Source: Bradyrhizobium sp. sBnM-33 (GTDB taxonomy: Bacteria > Pseudomonadota > Alphaproteobacteria > Rhizobiales > Xanthobacteraceae). From it: 64,000 nt of DNA. The notes under the pieces are model-generated. The model did no database searches, had not been told where the DNA came from, and was given only the letters and a program-made list of their open reading frames with translations. The DNA is taken from NCBI RefSeq assembly GCF_032917945.1, contig NZ_CP136624.1:1674001-1738000 (forward strand), written 5' to 3'. Position numbers and translations under genes: made by a program. Positions 35,538 through 45,088 of this stretch are shown piece by piece; the stretch's first letter is position 1; every line of letters begins with the position of its first letter.

Positions 35538-38500
35538 TGCACGTTGTCTTTCGCGAGAGCCGCGGTCTTGAGGAGACCGCGACGCCCAGGGATCTCGGCC
35601 AAGATCCGGCCGACCTTGTGGTGCTCTCGTTTTCGGACAGCGATCTCGCCACGTTCGCTTCCGGCTGGCGGCGGGGCCGCGCCAGTCTGCCGTCGCTCAG
35701 GCTCGCGAACTTGGCAGAGCTGCGTCATCCGCTCTCGGTCGACACCTATATCGAGCGCACGCTGTCGCAGGCGCGCGGCATACTGGTGCGCCTGATCGGC
35801 GGCGAATCCTACTGGCCATACGGACTGGCCGCCTTGCATCAATTGGCCAAACAGCGCGACATCGCGCTTGCGGTGCTTCCGGCCGATGGTCGCGACGACC
35901 CGCGCCTGGATGCGCTCTCGACATTGCCCGGCTCGACGCTCGGACGGCTGAAGGCGTTGTGCGACAAGGGCGGAACAATAGCGGCGCAGGCTGCACTCGC
36001 CCAACTCGCGCTGGCGTCGGGCCTCTACGCGGGGCCGGTCGTCGGTGAAATCGAAATTCCCGAGATCGGTTTCTACGATCCGGATCGCGGTGCAATCGTG
36101 GTGCTGCCAAATCCTGATCAGCGGCCGCGCGCGCTGGTGACCTTCTATCGTTCTTATCTCACCGCAGCGGATACTGCCCCGATCGACGCGCTGATCACAG
36201 CACTGCGGCAAAAGGGTTTTGATGCCTATGGCATATTCATCACTTCTCTGAAGGCTGCCGGTGTGGCGGACTGGATGAGGGGACATTTCGAGCAATGCGC
36301 TCCGGCGGCGATCGTCAATGCGACCGCCTTCTCTGCGGTCGCCGACGACGGCACGACGCCTTTCGATGCCGCATCCTGTCCGATATTCCAGGTCGCATTG
36401 TCGACAGCCCGGCGCGATGATTGGGCGGAATCGCTTCGCGGGCTCTCGCCAGGTGATCTGGCAATGCACGTGGTGTTGCCTGAGGTTGACGGCCGGCTGT
36501 TTGCGGGTGTCGTCAGCTTCAAGTCGCCGGAGCAGAGCGATCCCGATCTGCAATTCGCGCACGTGGCACATAGGGCCGACGACGAACGCGTGTGCGCTGT
36601 CGTCGAGCGGGTGGCGGCTTGGCACAGGCTTGCCAACCGCCCGGCAGGCGAGAAACGGCTGGCGATTGTGCTCTCGAACTATCCTGGCCGCCCGCACCAG
36701 ATCGCGCATGCGGTCGGGCTCGACGCACTCGCTTCGGTCGAAACGCTGCTGTCCGATCTCGGCGCTGCCGGTTTCGACGTGAAAGCTACAGAAGCGCTCG
36801 GTGAAACTCTCCTGCAGGAGGCATTGGCCTGGAGCGTTGCCGATTACCGCACGGAGCTGGCCAGGCTGCCGCGCCGGCTGCAGGATGATCTTTCGAGTGC
36901 CTGGGGCGCGCCGGAAGATGATCCAGCCTGTCGCGGCGGCGAATTTCGTTTCGCCGCGATCCGGCGCCGCAAGATGACTATCGCCGTCCAGCCGGAACGC
37001 GGAGATATCGGCAATCGCGATGCCGAGTATCACGATCTCTCGCGCACGCCGCGCCACGCCTATGTCGCGTTTTATCTCTGGCTTAGGCGCGAGGGGATTG
37101 ATGCGATTGTCCACATGGGAGCTCACGGAACGCTGGAATGGCTACCTGGCAAGTCCGTCGCGCTGTCGGCCACCTGCTGGCCGGAAGCGTTGATTGGCGA
37201 TGTGCCGGTGATCTATCCCTTCATCGTCAACGATCCCGGCGAAGCCGCGCAGGCCAAGCGGCGCATCGGCGCCGTCACGATCGGCCATTTGCCGCCGCCG
37301 CTGGCGCGGGCCGCTTTGCCCGAAGGCCTGCGCCGGCTCGAGCAACTGCTCGATGAATATTCGACCGCCGATGGTCTCGATCCCGCGCGTCGCCAGCGGC
37401 TGATCGCAGCAATCCGCGATGAAGCACGTGCCGCGGGCCTGGAAGGTGATCTCGGCCTTGGCGCGTCGGCTGCGCCGGCTGAGGCCATTCCCCGGATCGA
37501 TCGCTTCGTCTGCGATCTGAAGGAAAGCCAGTTCGGCGATGGCCTGCATGTGTTCGGCCGCGGGGCTTGCGGCGAGGCGGAGAAGGACGCGCTGCTCGGC
37601 GCGCTCTCCGGCAGGCGCGTTCCGCCGGGGCCTGCCGGCTCGCCCTATCGCGGGCGCCGCGATGTGCTGCCCACCGGACGCAATCTGTTCGCCGTCGATC
37701 CCCGCGCGGTGCCGACGCCGTCGGCGCATGCGCAAGGGATCAAGCTTGCCGAGGAATTGCTGCGGCGTCACCTGCAGGATCACGGCGACTGGCCGAAGGG
37801 GTTGCTGGTTGATCTCTGGGGATCATCGACCATGCGCACCGCAGGTGAGGATTTCGCGATGGCCCTGCATCTTGCAGGTATCGCGCCGCGGTGGGACCAT
37901 GCTTCGGGGCGGGTGACGGGTTACGACATCATCATGCCGGCGGCGCTCGGCCGCCCGCGTATCGACGTGACGCTTCGCGTGTCAGGGCTGTTTCGCGACG
38001 TCTTTTCAGGTCTTGCACAATTGTTTGAGGCGGCAACCGAAGCCCTCTCCGAACGGGACGAGGAGGGCGAGGACAATCCTTACCGTCATTGCGCGGCGCG
38101 CGTGTTCGGACCGCGGCCGGGGCAGTATGGCGTCGGTATGGCATCGATGCCGGATGTCCTCACGGAGGAGTCGCGCGAGGCGGCCGGTGAAGCCTGGCTT
38201 TCGGCTTCGTCCTGGGCGATCGCGTCCGACGGCACGATGCGGCCTGACCGCGCGGGTATCGAGGCGAGGCTCGTCGCCGCCGATGCCTTCGTCCATGCGC
38301 AGGACCTGCCGGAAACGGACCTGCTGTTGGCCGCAGATTATGCCGTGCATGAGGCGGGCGTTGCGGCCGCGGCGGCACGGCTTGGCACGGCCGCCCCATC
38401 GCTCTATCACCTTGACGCCACGCGTCCGGATCAGCCGCATGCACGCTCGTTGACCGAGGAAATATCGCGCGTCGTGCGTGCGCGCGCCGCCAATCCGGCA

Positions 38501-38785
38501 TGGATCGCCGGCATGATGCGCCACGGCTTTCGGGGTGCCGCCGAAATAGCCGCAACACTCGAGCACATGGCCGCTTTCGCCCATCTTGCGGACGCCGTGC
38601 CGGTGCATCTCTTCGATCTCTATTACGACGCGACGCTCGGCCATGACGACGTTCGTGTGTTCATGGCGCGCGAGAATCCGGCGGCGCTCTCGGCGATCGA
38701 AACTTGCTTCACCCGTTTGCATGAAGCGTCGCTCTGGAGAACGCGACGCAATTCGATCGCGGCCGCGCTGCGGGAGGCCTCATGA
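35537..38785 (+). CDS. cobN: Aerobic cobaltochelatase subunit CobN
   Basis: 1082-residue large subunit that binds hydrogenobyrinic acid a,c-diamide and cobalt; insertion also needs the AAA+ subunits CobS and CobT, which are not in this window. Family blocks: LIGGESYWPYG, VLSNYPGRPHQIAHAVGLDA, VHMGAHGTLEWLPGKS, TGRNLFAVDPRAVPT, DLWGSSTMRTAGEDFA and RVSGLFRDVF. It is shorter than the roughly 1275-residue Pseudomonas denitrificans CobN but has all these blocks. Coupled to cobW and cobG by overlapping stop/start codons. Confidence 0.96.
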   Translation: MHVVFRESRGLEETATPRDLGQDPADLVVLSFSDSDLATFASGWRRGRASLPSLRLANLAELRHPLSVDTYIERTLSQARGILVRLIGGESYWPYGLAALHQLAKQRDIALAVLPADGRDDPRLDALSTLPGSTLGRLKALCDKGGTIAAQAALAQLALASGLYAGPVVGEIEIPEIGFYDPDRGAIVVLPNPDQRPRALVTFYRSYLTAADTAPIDALITALRQKGFDAYGIFITSLKAAGVADWMRGHFEQCAPAAIVNATAFSAVADDGTTPFDAASCPIFQVALSTARRDDWAESLRGLSPGDLAMHVVLPEVDGRLFAGVVSFKSPEQSDPDLQFAHVAHRADDERVCAVVERVAAWHRLANRPAGEKRLAIVLSNYPGRPHQIAHAVGLDALASVETLLSDLGAAGFDVKATEALGETLLQEALAWSVADYRTELARLPRRLQDDLSSAWGAPEDDPACRGGEFRFAAIRRRKMTIAVQPERGDIGNRDAEYHDLSRTPRHAYVAFYLWLRREGIDAIVHMGAHGTLEWLPGKSVALSATCWPEALIGDVPVIYPFIVNDPGEAAQAKRRIGAVTIGHLPPPLARAALPEGLRRLEQLLDEYSTADGLDPARRQRLIAAIRDEARAAGLEGDLGLGASAAPAEAIPRIDRFVCDLKESQFGDGLHVFGRGACGEAEKDALLGALSGRRVPPGPAGSPYRGRRDVLPTGRNLFAVDPRAVPTPSAHAQGIKLAEELLRRHLQDHGDWPKGLLVDLWGSSTMRTAGEDFAMALHLAGIAPRWDHASGRVTGYDIIMPAALGRPRIDVTLRVSGLFRDVFSGLAQLFEAATEALSERDEEGEDNPYRHCAARVFGPRPGQYGVGMASMPDVLTEESREAAGEAWLSASSWAIASDGTMRPDRAGIEARLVAADAFVHAQDLPETDLLLAADYAVHEAGVAAAAARLGTAAPSLYHLDATRPDQPHARSLTEEISRVVRARAANPAWIAGMMRHGFRGAAEIAATLEHMAAFAHLADAVPVHLFDLYYDATLGHDDVRVFMARENPAALSAIETCFTRLHEASLWRTRRNSIAAALREAS

Positions 38786-39945
38786 GCACCGTTGCGATCA
38801 AGGGCTGGTGCCCCGGCGCCTTGCGGCCGATGCGGTCAGGCGATGGGCTCGTGGTTCGAATCCGGCCGCATGGTGGCCGGGTCGATGCGAAAGAGGCGGC
38901 AGGGATTGCGGCGCTGGCCGCGCGCTACGGCAACGGCCTGATCGATCTGACCAGCCGGGCCAACCTCCAAATCAGGGGTGTCAGCGATGATGGCCATCGG
39001 CCTCTGATCGAGGAACTCTCGCGGCTGCACCCGATCGACAAAGATCCGGAATCGGAAGCGCGACGCAACATCCTGGTTACCCCGTTCTGGAGCGCAAGCG
39101 ATGATACCTGTTCGCTCGCCGCAGAGCTTGAACGGGGGCTTGCGATGGGACCGCCCGACTTGCCGACCAAATTCGGCTTCGCCGTCGATTGCGGGGCAGA
39201 GCGCGTGCTGGCCAGTGCCTCAGCCGACATCCGCATCGAGCGCAGCATCGCGGGAGAATTGATCGTGCGTGCTGACGGCGCGGAGCATGGCCGTCCTGTC
39301 TCGCGCAGAGAAGCCGTCAAGGTCGCGCTCACGCTTGCCGAATGGTTCGTCAACTCAGGCGGAGCCAGGGGCGGACGAGGGCGGATGGCCGCGCATATCG
39401 GGGCTGGCGCAAAACTGCCCGCCACGCTTCGTGGCCACGTCGAACCGGCTCGCATGATCGCGGTGCCGCGTCCGGAACTTCATCCTCAAGGCGCGATGGT
39501 CGGCCCGGCTTTCGGGCAGGTAACACATGTCGCGCTCACCTACCTCGCCGGATGCGCGCAAGGATTGCGGATGACGCCATGGCGGATGATATTGCTGGAG
39601 GGGTTGCACGAGATGCCCCGCTGCGAGGGCCTCATCACGCAGGCCGATGATCCGATCCTGCGCGTCGTCGCCTGCAGCGGTGCACCCGCCTGCCGTGAAG
39701 CGCATGCCGAGACACGTGCACTTGCGGCGGCGCTTGCGCCGCATGTTACCGCGGACAGCAGGCTTCATGTCTCCGGCTGTGCCAAGGGCTGTGCCCATTC
39801 GGGGCCTGTCGCTCTCACCCTGGTTGCAACCCGCGAGGGATTTGACCTCGTCCGGGGCGGCTCGGCGCGGGATGCGCCCGCCCTGCGTGGACTGAGTGCC
39901 GCCCACATGATCGCCGATCCTTCCGTTCTAACGGCAGCGCGCTGA
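38782..39945 (+). CDS. cobG: Precorrin-3B synthase
   Basis: 387-residue nitrite/sulfite-reductase-like oxygenase that converts precorrin-3A to precorrin-3B with O2, preparing ring contraction. The C-terminal half holds the [4Fe-4S] cysteines, ACSGAPACREAHAETRALA and HVSGCAKGCAHSG. Its presence marks the aerobic (oxygen-dependent) pathway. The start overlaps the cobN stop (ATGA) and the stop overlaps cobH (TGATG). Confidence 0.94.
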   Translation: MSTVAIKGWCPGALRPMRSGDGLVVRIRPHGGRVDAKEAAGIAALAARYGNGLIDLTSRANLQIRGVSDDGHRPLIEELSRLHPIDKDPESEARRNILVTPFWSASDDTCSLAAELERGLAMGPPDLPTKFGFAVDCGAERVLASASADIRIERSIAGELIVRADGAEHGRPVSRREAVKVALTLAEWFVNSGGARGGRGRMAAHIGAGAKLPATLRGHVEPARMIAVPRPELHPQGAMVGPAFGQVTHVALTYLAGCAQGLRMTPWRMILLEGLHEMPRCEGLITQADDPILRVVACSGAPACREAHAETRALAAALAPHVTADSRLHVSGCAKGCAHSGPVALTLVATREGFDLVRGGSARDAPALRGLSAAHMIADPSVLTAAR

Positions 39946-40574
39946 TGCCGCACATCTATGAGACCGATGGTGCGGCGATCTACCGTCAATCCTTCGCCAC
40001 CATCCGTGCCGAGGCGGACCTTGGGCGCTTTTCGGCCGACGAGGAGGCGGTGGTCGTCCGCATGATCCATGCGGCGGGCATGGTGGGCCTCGAATCCTAC
40101 ATCCGCTTTACGCCCGGCATGGCGCGTAGCGCGCGGACCGCGCTACAGAACGGCGCGCCTATCCTCTGCGACGCGCGCATGGTGTCGGAGGGAATCACGC
40201 GCGCGCGCCTGCCGGAAGGTAACGCCATCATCTGCACGCTCGGCGATCCCGCTGTTCCCTCGCTCGCGCAATCCATGCGCAATACGCGCTCAGCCGCGGC
40301 GCTTGAACTGTGGCGGCCGCATCTGGATGGCGCGATCGTCGCCATCGGCAATGCTCCGACCGCGTTGTTTCACCTGCTCAACATGCTGGAGGATCGCAAC
40401 TGCCCAAAGCCGGCGGCGATCATTGGCTGTCCGGTCGGCTTTGTCGGCGCGGCTGAAGCCAAGGCGGCATTGATGATGGATCCGCCCGCGCCGGCGCTGA
40501 CGGTCGAGGGACGCCTTGGCGGCTCGGCGATTACGGTCGCCGCCGTGAATGCGCTGGCAAGCCGGAGCGAATAG
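39945..40574 (+). CDS. cobH: Precorrin-8X methylmutase
   Basis: 209-residue enzyme that moves the methyl group from C11 to C12, producing hydrogenobyrinic acid. Motifs: ETDGAAIYRQSFATIRAEAD near the N-terminus, VVRMIHAAG with the catalytic His, ILCDARMVSEGI, and IGCPVGFVGAAEAK. Length is normal. It sits between cobG and cobI with overlap at its start and a two-base gap at its end. Confidence 0.96.
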   Translation: MPHIYETDGAAIYRQSFATIRAEADLGRFSADEEAVVVRMIHAAGMVGLESYIRFTPGMARSARTALQNGAPILCDARMVSEGITRARLPEGNAIICTLGDPAVPSLAQSMRNTRSAAALELWRPHLDGAIVAIGNAPTALFHLLNMLEDRNCPKPAAIIGCPVGFVGAAEAKAALMMDPPAPALTVEGRLGGSAITVAAVNALASRSE

Positions 40575-40576
40575 CC

Positions 40577-41308
40577 ATGGGGCGTATCATCTGCTGCGGC
40601 CTCGGGCCGGGCAATCCGGACTTGATGAGTGTGCGCGCAGATCGCGAGGTCCGTGCGGCCAAGCATGTTGCCTATTTCCGAAAGAAGGGACGCCCTGGCC
40701 AGGCCCGGCGTATCGTCGAGGGTATGCTGGCGAAGGATGTCTACGAATATCCAATGGAATATCCGGTCACCACGGAGATCGCCTTCGATAATCCGGAATA
40801 TGTTCGCCTCCTTGCCGGCTTTTATGACGAGTGGGCGGAGCGTCTTGCGCGGCTCGCCCGTGCAGTGGATATCGTCGTGCTCTGCGAGGGCGATCCCTAT
40901 TTCTATGGTTCCTTCATGCACCTGCACGCGCGTCTGCAGGGTCGAGTTGAGATCGAGGTGATCGCAGGCATTCCCGGCATGGCCGGCTGCTGGAATTCGG
41001 TCGGCCTGCCGATCGCCCTTGGCGACGATGTGATGACGGTGCTGATGGGCACGCTGCCGGAAAACGAGCTCGAACGGCGCGTGCGCAATTCCGACGCGCT
41101 CGTCATCATGAAGACCGGGCGCAACCTGAAGAAGGTGCGCCGCGCGCTGGCGGCCGCCGGCCGCCTTGGTGAGGCATGGCTGATCGAACGCGGCACCATG
41201 CCGGGCGAGCGCGTCGCGCGGCTGAACGAAGTGGACGAGACCGAGTGTCCTTATTTCGCGATCGTGCTCGTGCATGGGCAGGGGCGACGGATGGAGGCAG
41301 CGGAATGA
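40577..41308 (+). CDS. cobI: Precorrin-2 C20-methyltransferase
   Basis: 243-residue SAM-dependent tetrapyrrole methylase (class III fold) that makes precorrin-3A. Motifs: the N-terminal CCGLGPGNPDLMSVRA, VVLCEGDPYFYGSFMHLHARL and IPGMAGCWNSVGLPIALGDD. It is followed by cobJ with an ATGA overlap. Assignment to CobI rather than another methylase rests on the GDPYFYGSFMHL block and operon order. Confidence 0.95.
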   Translation: MGRIICCGLGPGNPDLMSVRADREVRAAKHVAYFRKKGRPGQARRIVEGMLAKDVYEYPMEYPVTTEIAFDNPEYVRLLAGFYDEWAERLARLARAVDIVVLCEGDPYFYGSFMHLHARLQGRVEIEVIAGIPGMAGCWNSVGLPIALGDDVMTVLMGTLPENELERRVRNSDALVIMKTGRNLKKVRRALAAAGRLGEAWLIERGTMPGERVARLNEVDETECPYFAIVLVHGQGRRMEAAE

Positions 41309-42039
41309 CCGGCACATTGACCATCGCGGGACTTGGGCCGGGCGACGAGGCGCTGGTCACGCCGGAAGTCTCCGCTGCGCTCGCTATGGCGACCGACATA
41401 CTCGGCTATGTGCCCTATGTTGCGCGCGTAACCCCTCGCGAGGGGCTTACGCTGCATCCGTCGGACAATCGCATGGAGCTGCAGCGCGCAGGCGATGCCT
41501 TGCGGCTGGCATCGGAAGGACGCCACGTCGTCATGGTTTCCGCCGGCGATCCCGGCGTGTTCGCGATGGCTTCCGCCGTGTTCGAAGCACTCGAGGCCTC
41601 GCCGCAATGGCAAGGGCTTCCAATCCGCGTTCTGCCCGGCGTGACCGCAATGCTGGCAGCGGCCGCGTGCGCCGGTGCGCCGCTCGGCCACGACTTTTGC
41701 GCGATCAATCTCTCCGACAATCTGAAGCCGTGGCCGATGATCGAGAAGCGCCTGCGGCTTGCCGCCGAAGCCGACTTCGCGATCGCGATGTACAATCCGC
41801 GTTCGGCGAGCCGGCCCGAGGGTTTTGGACGCGCACTTTCGGTTCTGAAGGAGGCAGGTTGCGGCGAACGCCTCGTGATCTTCGCGCACGCTGTCAGCAC
41901 GCCTGAGGAGCGAATTGAAACGCTGATGTTGCACGAGGCGCAGCCGGAGATGGCCGACATGAAAACGCTTGTCATCGTCGGCAATTCCGCGACACGCCGC
42001 GTCGGTCGCTGGGTCTATGCGCCGAGGCATGCCCGATGA
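41305..42039 (+). CDS. cobJ: Precorrin-3B C17-methyltransferase
   Basis: 244-residue SAM-dependent methylase that methylates C17 with ring contraction to precorrin-4. Motifs: IAGLGPGDEALVTPEV, LGYVPYVARV, SAGDPGVFAMASAVFEAL, PLGHDFCAINLSDNLKPW and AMYNPRSASRP. ATG 41305 overlaps the cobI stop. Its 3' end overlaps the 3' end of cobK, which lies on the opposite strand, by 25 bases. Confidence 0.96.
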   Translation: MTGTLTIAGLGPGDEALVTPEVSAALAMATDILGYVPYVARVTPREGLTLHPSDNRMELQRAGDALRLASEGRHVVMVSAGDPGVFAMASAVFEALEASPQWQGLPIRVLPGVTAMLAAAACAGAPLGHDFCAINLSDNLKPWPMIEKRLRLAAEADFAIAMYNPRSASRPEGFGRALSVLKEAGCGERLVIFAHAVSTPEERIETLMLHEAQPEMADMKTLVIVGNSATRRVGRWVYAPRHAR

Positions 42040-42764
42040 CCGAGCCATTGCATGACCTCGGCTACGTCTTCCGCCCGCAGCCTGTCGGGCAATTCGGGTC
42101 GCGTGAGCATAATGACGGGAAGGCCGAGTTGGCGCGCAGCGTCGATTTTGGCATGCGCGCCCGTTCCCCCGGAATTGCGGGCAACGATCCATTCGATACC
42201 GCGCGCGCACATCATCTCCAATTCGCCGGCGAGCGTGAATGGTCCACGCGATACGATGACATCGGCATCCGGAAACGGCAGCGGCCCATCGGGAGGATCG
42301 ACAAATCTCAAAGTGTAGGCGTGCTGCGGCTTGGTGCCGAAGGCTGCGATGTGCTGCCGGCCGATCGCAAGAAACACCCGCGCGCGATTCTGTGGCAACG
42401 CCGCCACAGCGGAGGTGATACCAGCGACCTCGACCCAATGGTCGCCGGCCGCTTTTGCCCAGGCGGCGCGCTCGAGCGCGATAAGCGGTGTTCCGGTTGC
42501 CTCGCACGCCGCAACCGCGTTGCGGCTCATCTCGGCCGCAAAGGGATGAGTCGCGTCGACGACATGCGAGATTCCTTTTCGACAAATGTATTCGGCAAGG
42601 CCGCTCGCGCCGCCGAAGCCACCGATGCGGGTCGGCAGCGGCTGGTGCGCAGGGGCGCGGGTGCGGCCCCCGTAGGAATAGATCGCGTCGAGCCCCGCGC
42701 ATGCCGCAGCGTTCGCGAGCAGATTGGCATCGCTCGTCCCGCCCAGAATGAGGGCGCGTATCAT
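42015..42764 (-). CDS. cobK: Precorrin-6A reductase
   Basis: 249-residue NADPH-dependent reductase that converts precorrin-6A to precorrin-6B. Motifs: the dinucleotide-binding start MIRALILGGTSDANLLA, YSYGGRTRAP, VVDATHPFAAEMSRNA, VFLAIGRQHIAAF and VARNSGGTGAHAKI. ATG 42764 is chosen over an upstream ATG at 42794 because the Rossmann motif begins there. It is the only gene on the minus strand within the long cob operon: its stop lies inside cobJ and its ATG shares two bases with the ATG of cobL. Any promoter must lie inside cobL. Confidence 0.95.
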   Translation of the reverse strand: MIRALILGGTSDANLLANAAACAGLDAIYSYGGRTRAPAHQPLPTRIGGFGGASGLAEYICRKGISHVVDATHPFAAEMSRNAVAACEATGTPLIALERAAWAKAAGDHWVEVAGITSAVAALPQNRARVFLAIGRQHIAAFGTKPQHAYTLRFVDPPDGPLPFPDADVIVSRGPFTLAGELEMMCARGIEWIVARNSGGTGAHAKIDAARQLGLPVIMLTRPELPDRLRAEDVAEVMQWLGHRACLGA

Positions 42765-43944
42765 GGGTAATCCCTGGCTGACCATTATCGGCATTGGCGA
42801 AGATGGCCTTGCCGGCCTCTCCGAAGCAAGCCGAAAGGCGCTTGGGGACGCCGAGATGGTCTTTGGCGGCCAACGGCATCTCGCGCTGGCAGGCGTTACC
42901 GACCACGGCCGTCCCTGGCCGGTACCGTTCGATACGGACTGCGTGCTGGCTTGTCGCGGCCGTCCGACGGCGGTGCTCGCCTCGGGCGATCCGTTCTGGT
43001 ACGGCGTCGGAACCAGTCTCGCGCAGAAACTGCCTGCTGGCGAATGGATCGCCCATTCCGCACCGTCAACATTCTCGCTGGCGGCGGCGCGGCTCGGCTG
43101 GCGCCTTGAGACCGTAACCTGCCTTGGGTTTCATGCAGCGCCATTTGAATGCCTGGTGCCGCATCTGGCACGCGAAGCGCGCATCATATGTCTCGTGCGC
43201 GACGGCAAGGCGGCCGGCGATCTGGCTGAATGGTTGACGGCGCGCGGCTGGGGCGAATCACGGTTGTGGACTCTCACTGCGCTGGGCGGCCCGCGCGAAT
43301 CCGTGACGCCACATCGCGCCGACAGCTATACGGCCGATCCGGGTGCGGGCCTGGTGGCCATCGCCTTGGAGGCCAGCGGATCGGACGGCCTGTCGCGCAG
43401 CTCTGGCCTCCCCGACACGCTGTTCGTGCATGAAGGCCAGATCACCAAGCGGCCGATACGCGCGCTCGCACTGTCCGCGCTCGGGCCGAAGCCGGGCGAG
43501 AGGCTGTGGGACATCGGCGCCGGCTCAGGCTCGATCTCGGTGGAATGGGCCTTGTGTGGTGGGACGGCGATTGCAGTAGAAGCGCGGGCCGATCGCGCAG
43601 CGAATATCCGCAGCAATACGGCGGCCTTCGGTCTGACACATCGGATCAGGGTCGTCGAGGGGACCGCGCCTGATATCCTCTCAGGCCTTGAGAGGCCGCA
43701 GGCCGCCTTCATGGGTGGAGGGCTCGACGCCGCGATGTTCGATGCCGTCTGGTCGCTCATTGGGCCGGGAACGCGGATAGTTGCGCATGCCGTGACGCTT
43801 GAGACGGAGGCGCTGCTCTCGGACTTGCACCAACGCCACGGCGGCGAGTTGATGCGGGTCGAGATTGCGCATGCGGGTGGCCTCGGCCGCTATCGTTCCT
43901 GGGAAGCGGCGCGGCCGGTCGTGCAATGGAGTGTCGTGAGGTGA
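42763..43944 (+). CDS. cobL: Precorrin-6B C5,15-methyltransferase (decarboxylating)
   Basis: 393-residue fusion of an N-terminal CbiE-type C5 methylase (ITIIGIGEDGLAGLSEA-like start, VFGGQRHLAL, LASGDPFWYGVG) and a C-terminal CbiT-type C15 methylase/decarboxylase with the SAM motif ERLWDIGAGSGSISVEWAL. It produces precorrin-8X. ATG 42763 overlaps head-to-head with cobK. The stop overlaps cobE (GTGA). Two-domain CobL is the usual aerobic-pathway form. Confidence 0.95.
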   Translation: MGNPWLTIIGIGEDGLAGLSEASRKALGDAEMVFGGQRHLALAGVTDHGRPWPVPFDTDCVLACRGRPTAVLASGDPFWYGVGTSLAQKLPAGEWIAHSAPSTFSLAAARLGWRLETVTCLGFHAAPFECLVPHLAREARIICLVRDGKAAGDLAEWLTARGWGESRLWTLTALGGPRESVTPHRADSYTADPGAGLVAIALEASGSDGLSRSSGLPDTLFVHEGQITKRPIRALALSALGPKPGERLWDIGAGSGSISVEWALCGGTAIAVEARADRAANIRSNTAAFGLTHRIRVVEGTAPDILSGLERPQAAFMGGGLDAAMFDAVWSLIGPGTRIVAHAVTLETEALLSDLHQRHGGELMRVEIAHAGGLGRYRSWEAARPVVQWSVVR

Positions 43945-44309
43945 AGATCGCAGGTTTGGGATTCAAGCGTGACGTCACACTTGCTGCGCTGCGCGAAGCG
44001 CTCGCCGCCGCGGGAGGTCCTGACGGTATTGCGGCGGTCGCAACTGTCAGCAACAAGGCCGAAACGGCCGCGCTCAAATTGCTGGCACGTGAACTCAACG
44101 TGCCGATCAGACCTGTTCCAGTCGATGTGCTGGCCGGCATTGCCACGTCCACACAGTCCGAATTCATCAAGGTGAAGTTTGGCACGGGTTCCCTGGCCGA
44201 AGCCGCGGCGCTGGCTGTGGCAGGCCGTGGAGCGCGCCTGATTTCGATGCGGACGGTTTCGCAGGATCGGACTGCGACCGCAGCGATCGCGGAAGGAGAC
44301 GGTGAATGA
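43941..44309 (+). CDS. cobE: CobE / CbiG C-terminal-domain protein
   Basis: 122-residue protein matching the CobE/CbiG C-terminal family: [56 protein letters not shown] and [15 protein letters not shown]. CobE is reported to be needed for aerobic B12 synthesis but its chemical role is not settled. GTG 43941 is chosen for its overlap with the cobL stop; ATG 43926 in the same frame is possible. It overlaps cobM at its 3' end. Confidence 0.9.
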   Translation: MKIAGLGFKRDVTLAALREALAAAGGPDGIAAVATVSNKAETAALKLLARELNVPIRPVPVDVLAGIATSTQSEFIKVKFGTGSLAEAAALAVAGRGARLISMRTVSQDRTATAAIAEGDGE

Positions 44310-45088
44310 CGGTGCACTTCATCGGCGCCGGGCCGGGCGCAGCCGACCTACTCACCTTGCGCGGACGCGATCTTATCGCCGCCTGTCCCGTCTGCCTCTA
44401 TGCCGGTTCGCTTGTGCCCGAGGGCGTTCTTGCGTACTGCCCAGAGGGAGCGCGGATCGTGAATACCGCTCCGCTGTCACTCGACGACATCATGTCGGAG
44501 ATCGTCACCGCGCATCGTGAGGGCAAGAACATCGCAAGGCTGCATTCCGGAGATCTCTCGATCTGGTCGGCGATGGGCGAGCAATTGCGCCGCCTTCGCG
44601 CGCTGCAAATTCCCTATTCAATCACGCCGGGCGTGCCGGCCTTTTCCGCCGCCGCAGCGGCTCTCGAGGCTGAACTCACGCTGCCGGGTCTTGCGCAGTC
44701 CGTCGTGCTGACGCGAACGCCGGGCAGGGCAAGCGCGATGCCCGAAGGCGAAAGGCTCGCTGCCTTCGCCGCGACCGGTGCGGTGCTCGCCATCCATCTC
44801 TCGATCCATCTGCTTCCCAAGGTGATTGATGAGCTCACGCCGCATTACGGACCGGACTGCCCGGTAGCGATCGTCTGGCGCGCGAGCTGGCCGGACCAGC
44901 GCATTATTCGCGCAACGCTGGGTACCCTCAATGCGGCGGTTGGCACCGAGCTCGAGCGCACCGCGCTCATCCTGGTTGGCCGGACGTTAGGTACGGAGGA
45001 GTTTAGCGAGAGTCGTCTCTATGCCGCCGACTATGACCGCCGCTATCGGCCCCTCGGGCCGACGCCGCGCTTTCCGCAGGCATCGTGA
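44306..45088 (+). CDS. cobM: Precorrin-4 C11-methyltransferase
   Basis: 260-residue SAM-dependent methylase that makes precorrin-5. Motifs: [53 protein letters not shown] and [15 protein letters not shown]. Starts in an ATGA overlap with cobE and ends in a TGATG overlap with cobB. Normal length. Confidence 0.96.
   Translation: MTVHFIGAGPGAADLLTLRGRDLIAACPVCLYAGSLVPEGVLAYCPEGARIVNTAPLSLDDIMSEIVTAHREGKNIARLHSGDLSIWSAMGEQLRRLRALQIPYSITPGVPAFSAAAAALEAELTLPGLAQSVVLTRTPGRASAMPEGERLAAFAATGAVLAIHLSIHLLPKVIDELTPHYGPDCPVAIVWRASWPDQRIIRATLGTLNAAVGTELERTALILVGRTLGTEEFSESRLYAADYDRRYRPLGPTPRFPQAS

Noticed and set aside
35429..37126. 565-codon frame antisense to cobN, and similar long antisense frames in fixI, hupL, hupH and hypF
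   Set aside because: High-GC codon bias leaves the opposite strand open. The products lack recognisable domains while the sense genes match their families along the full length.
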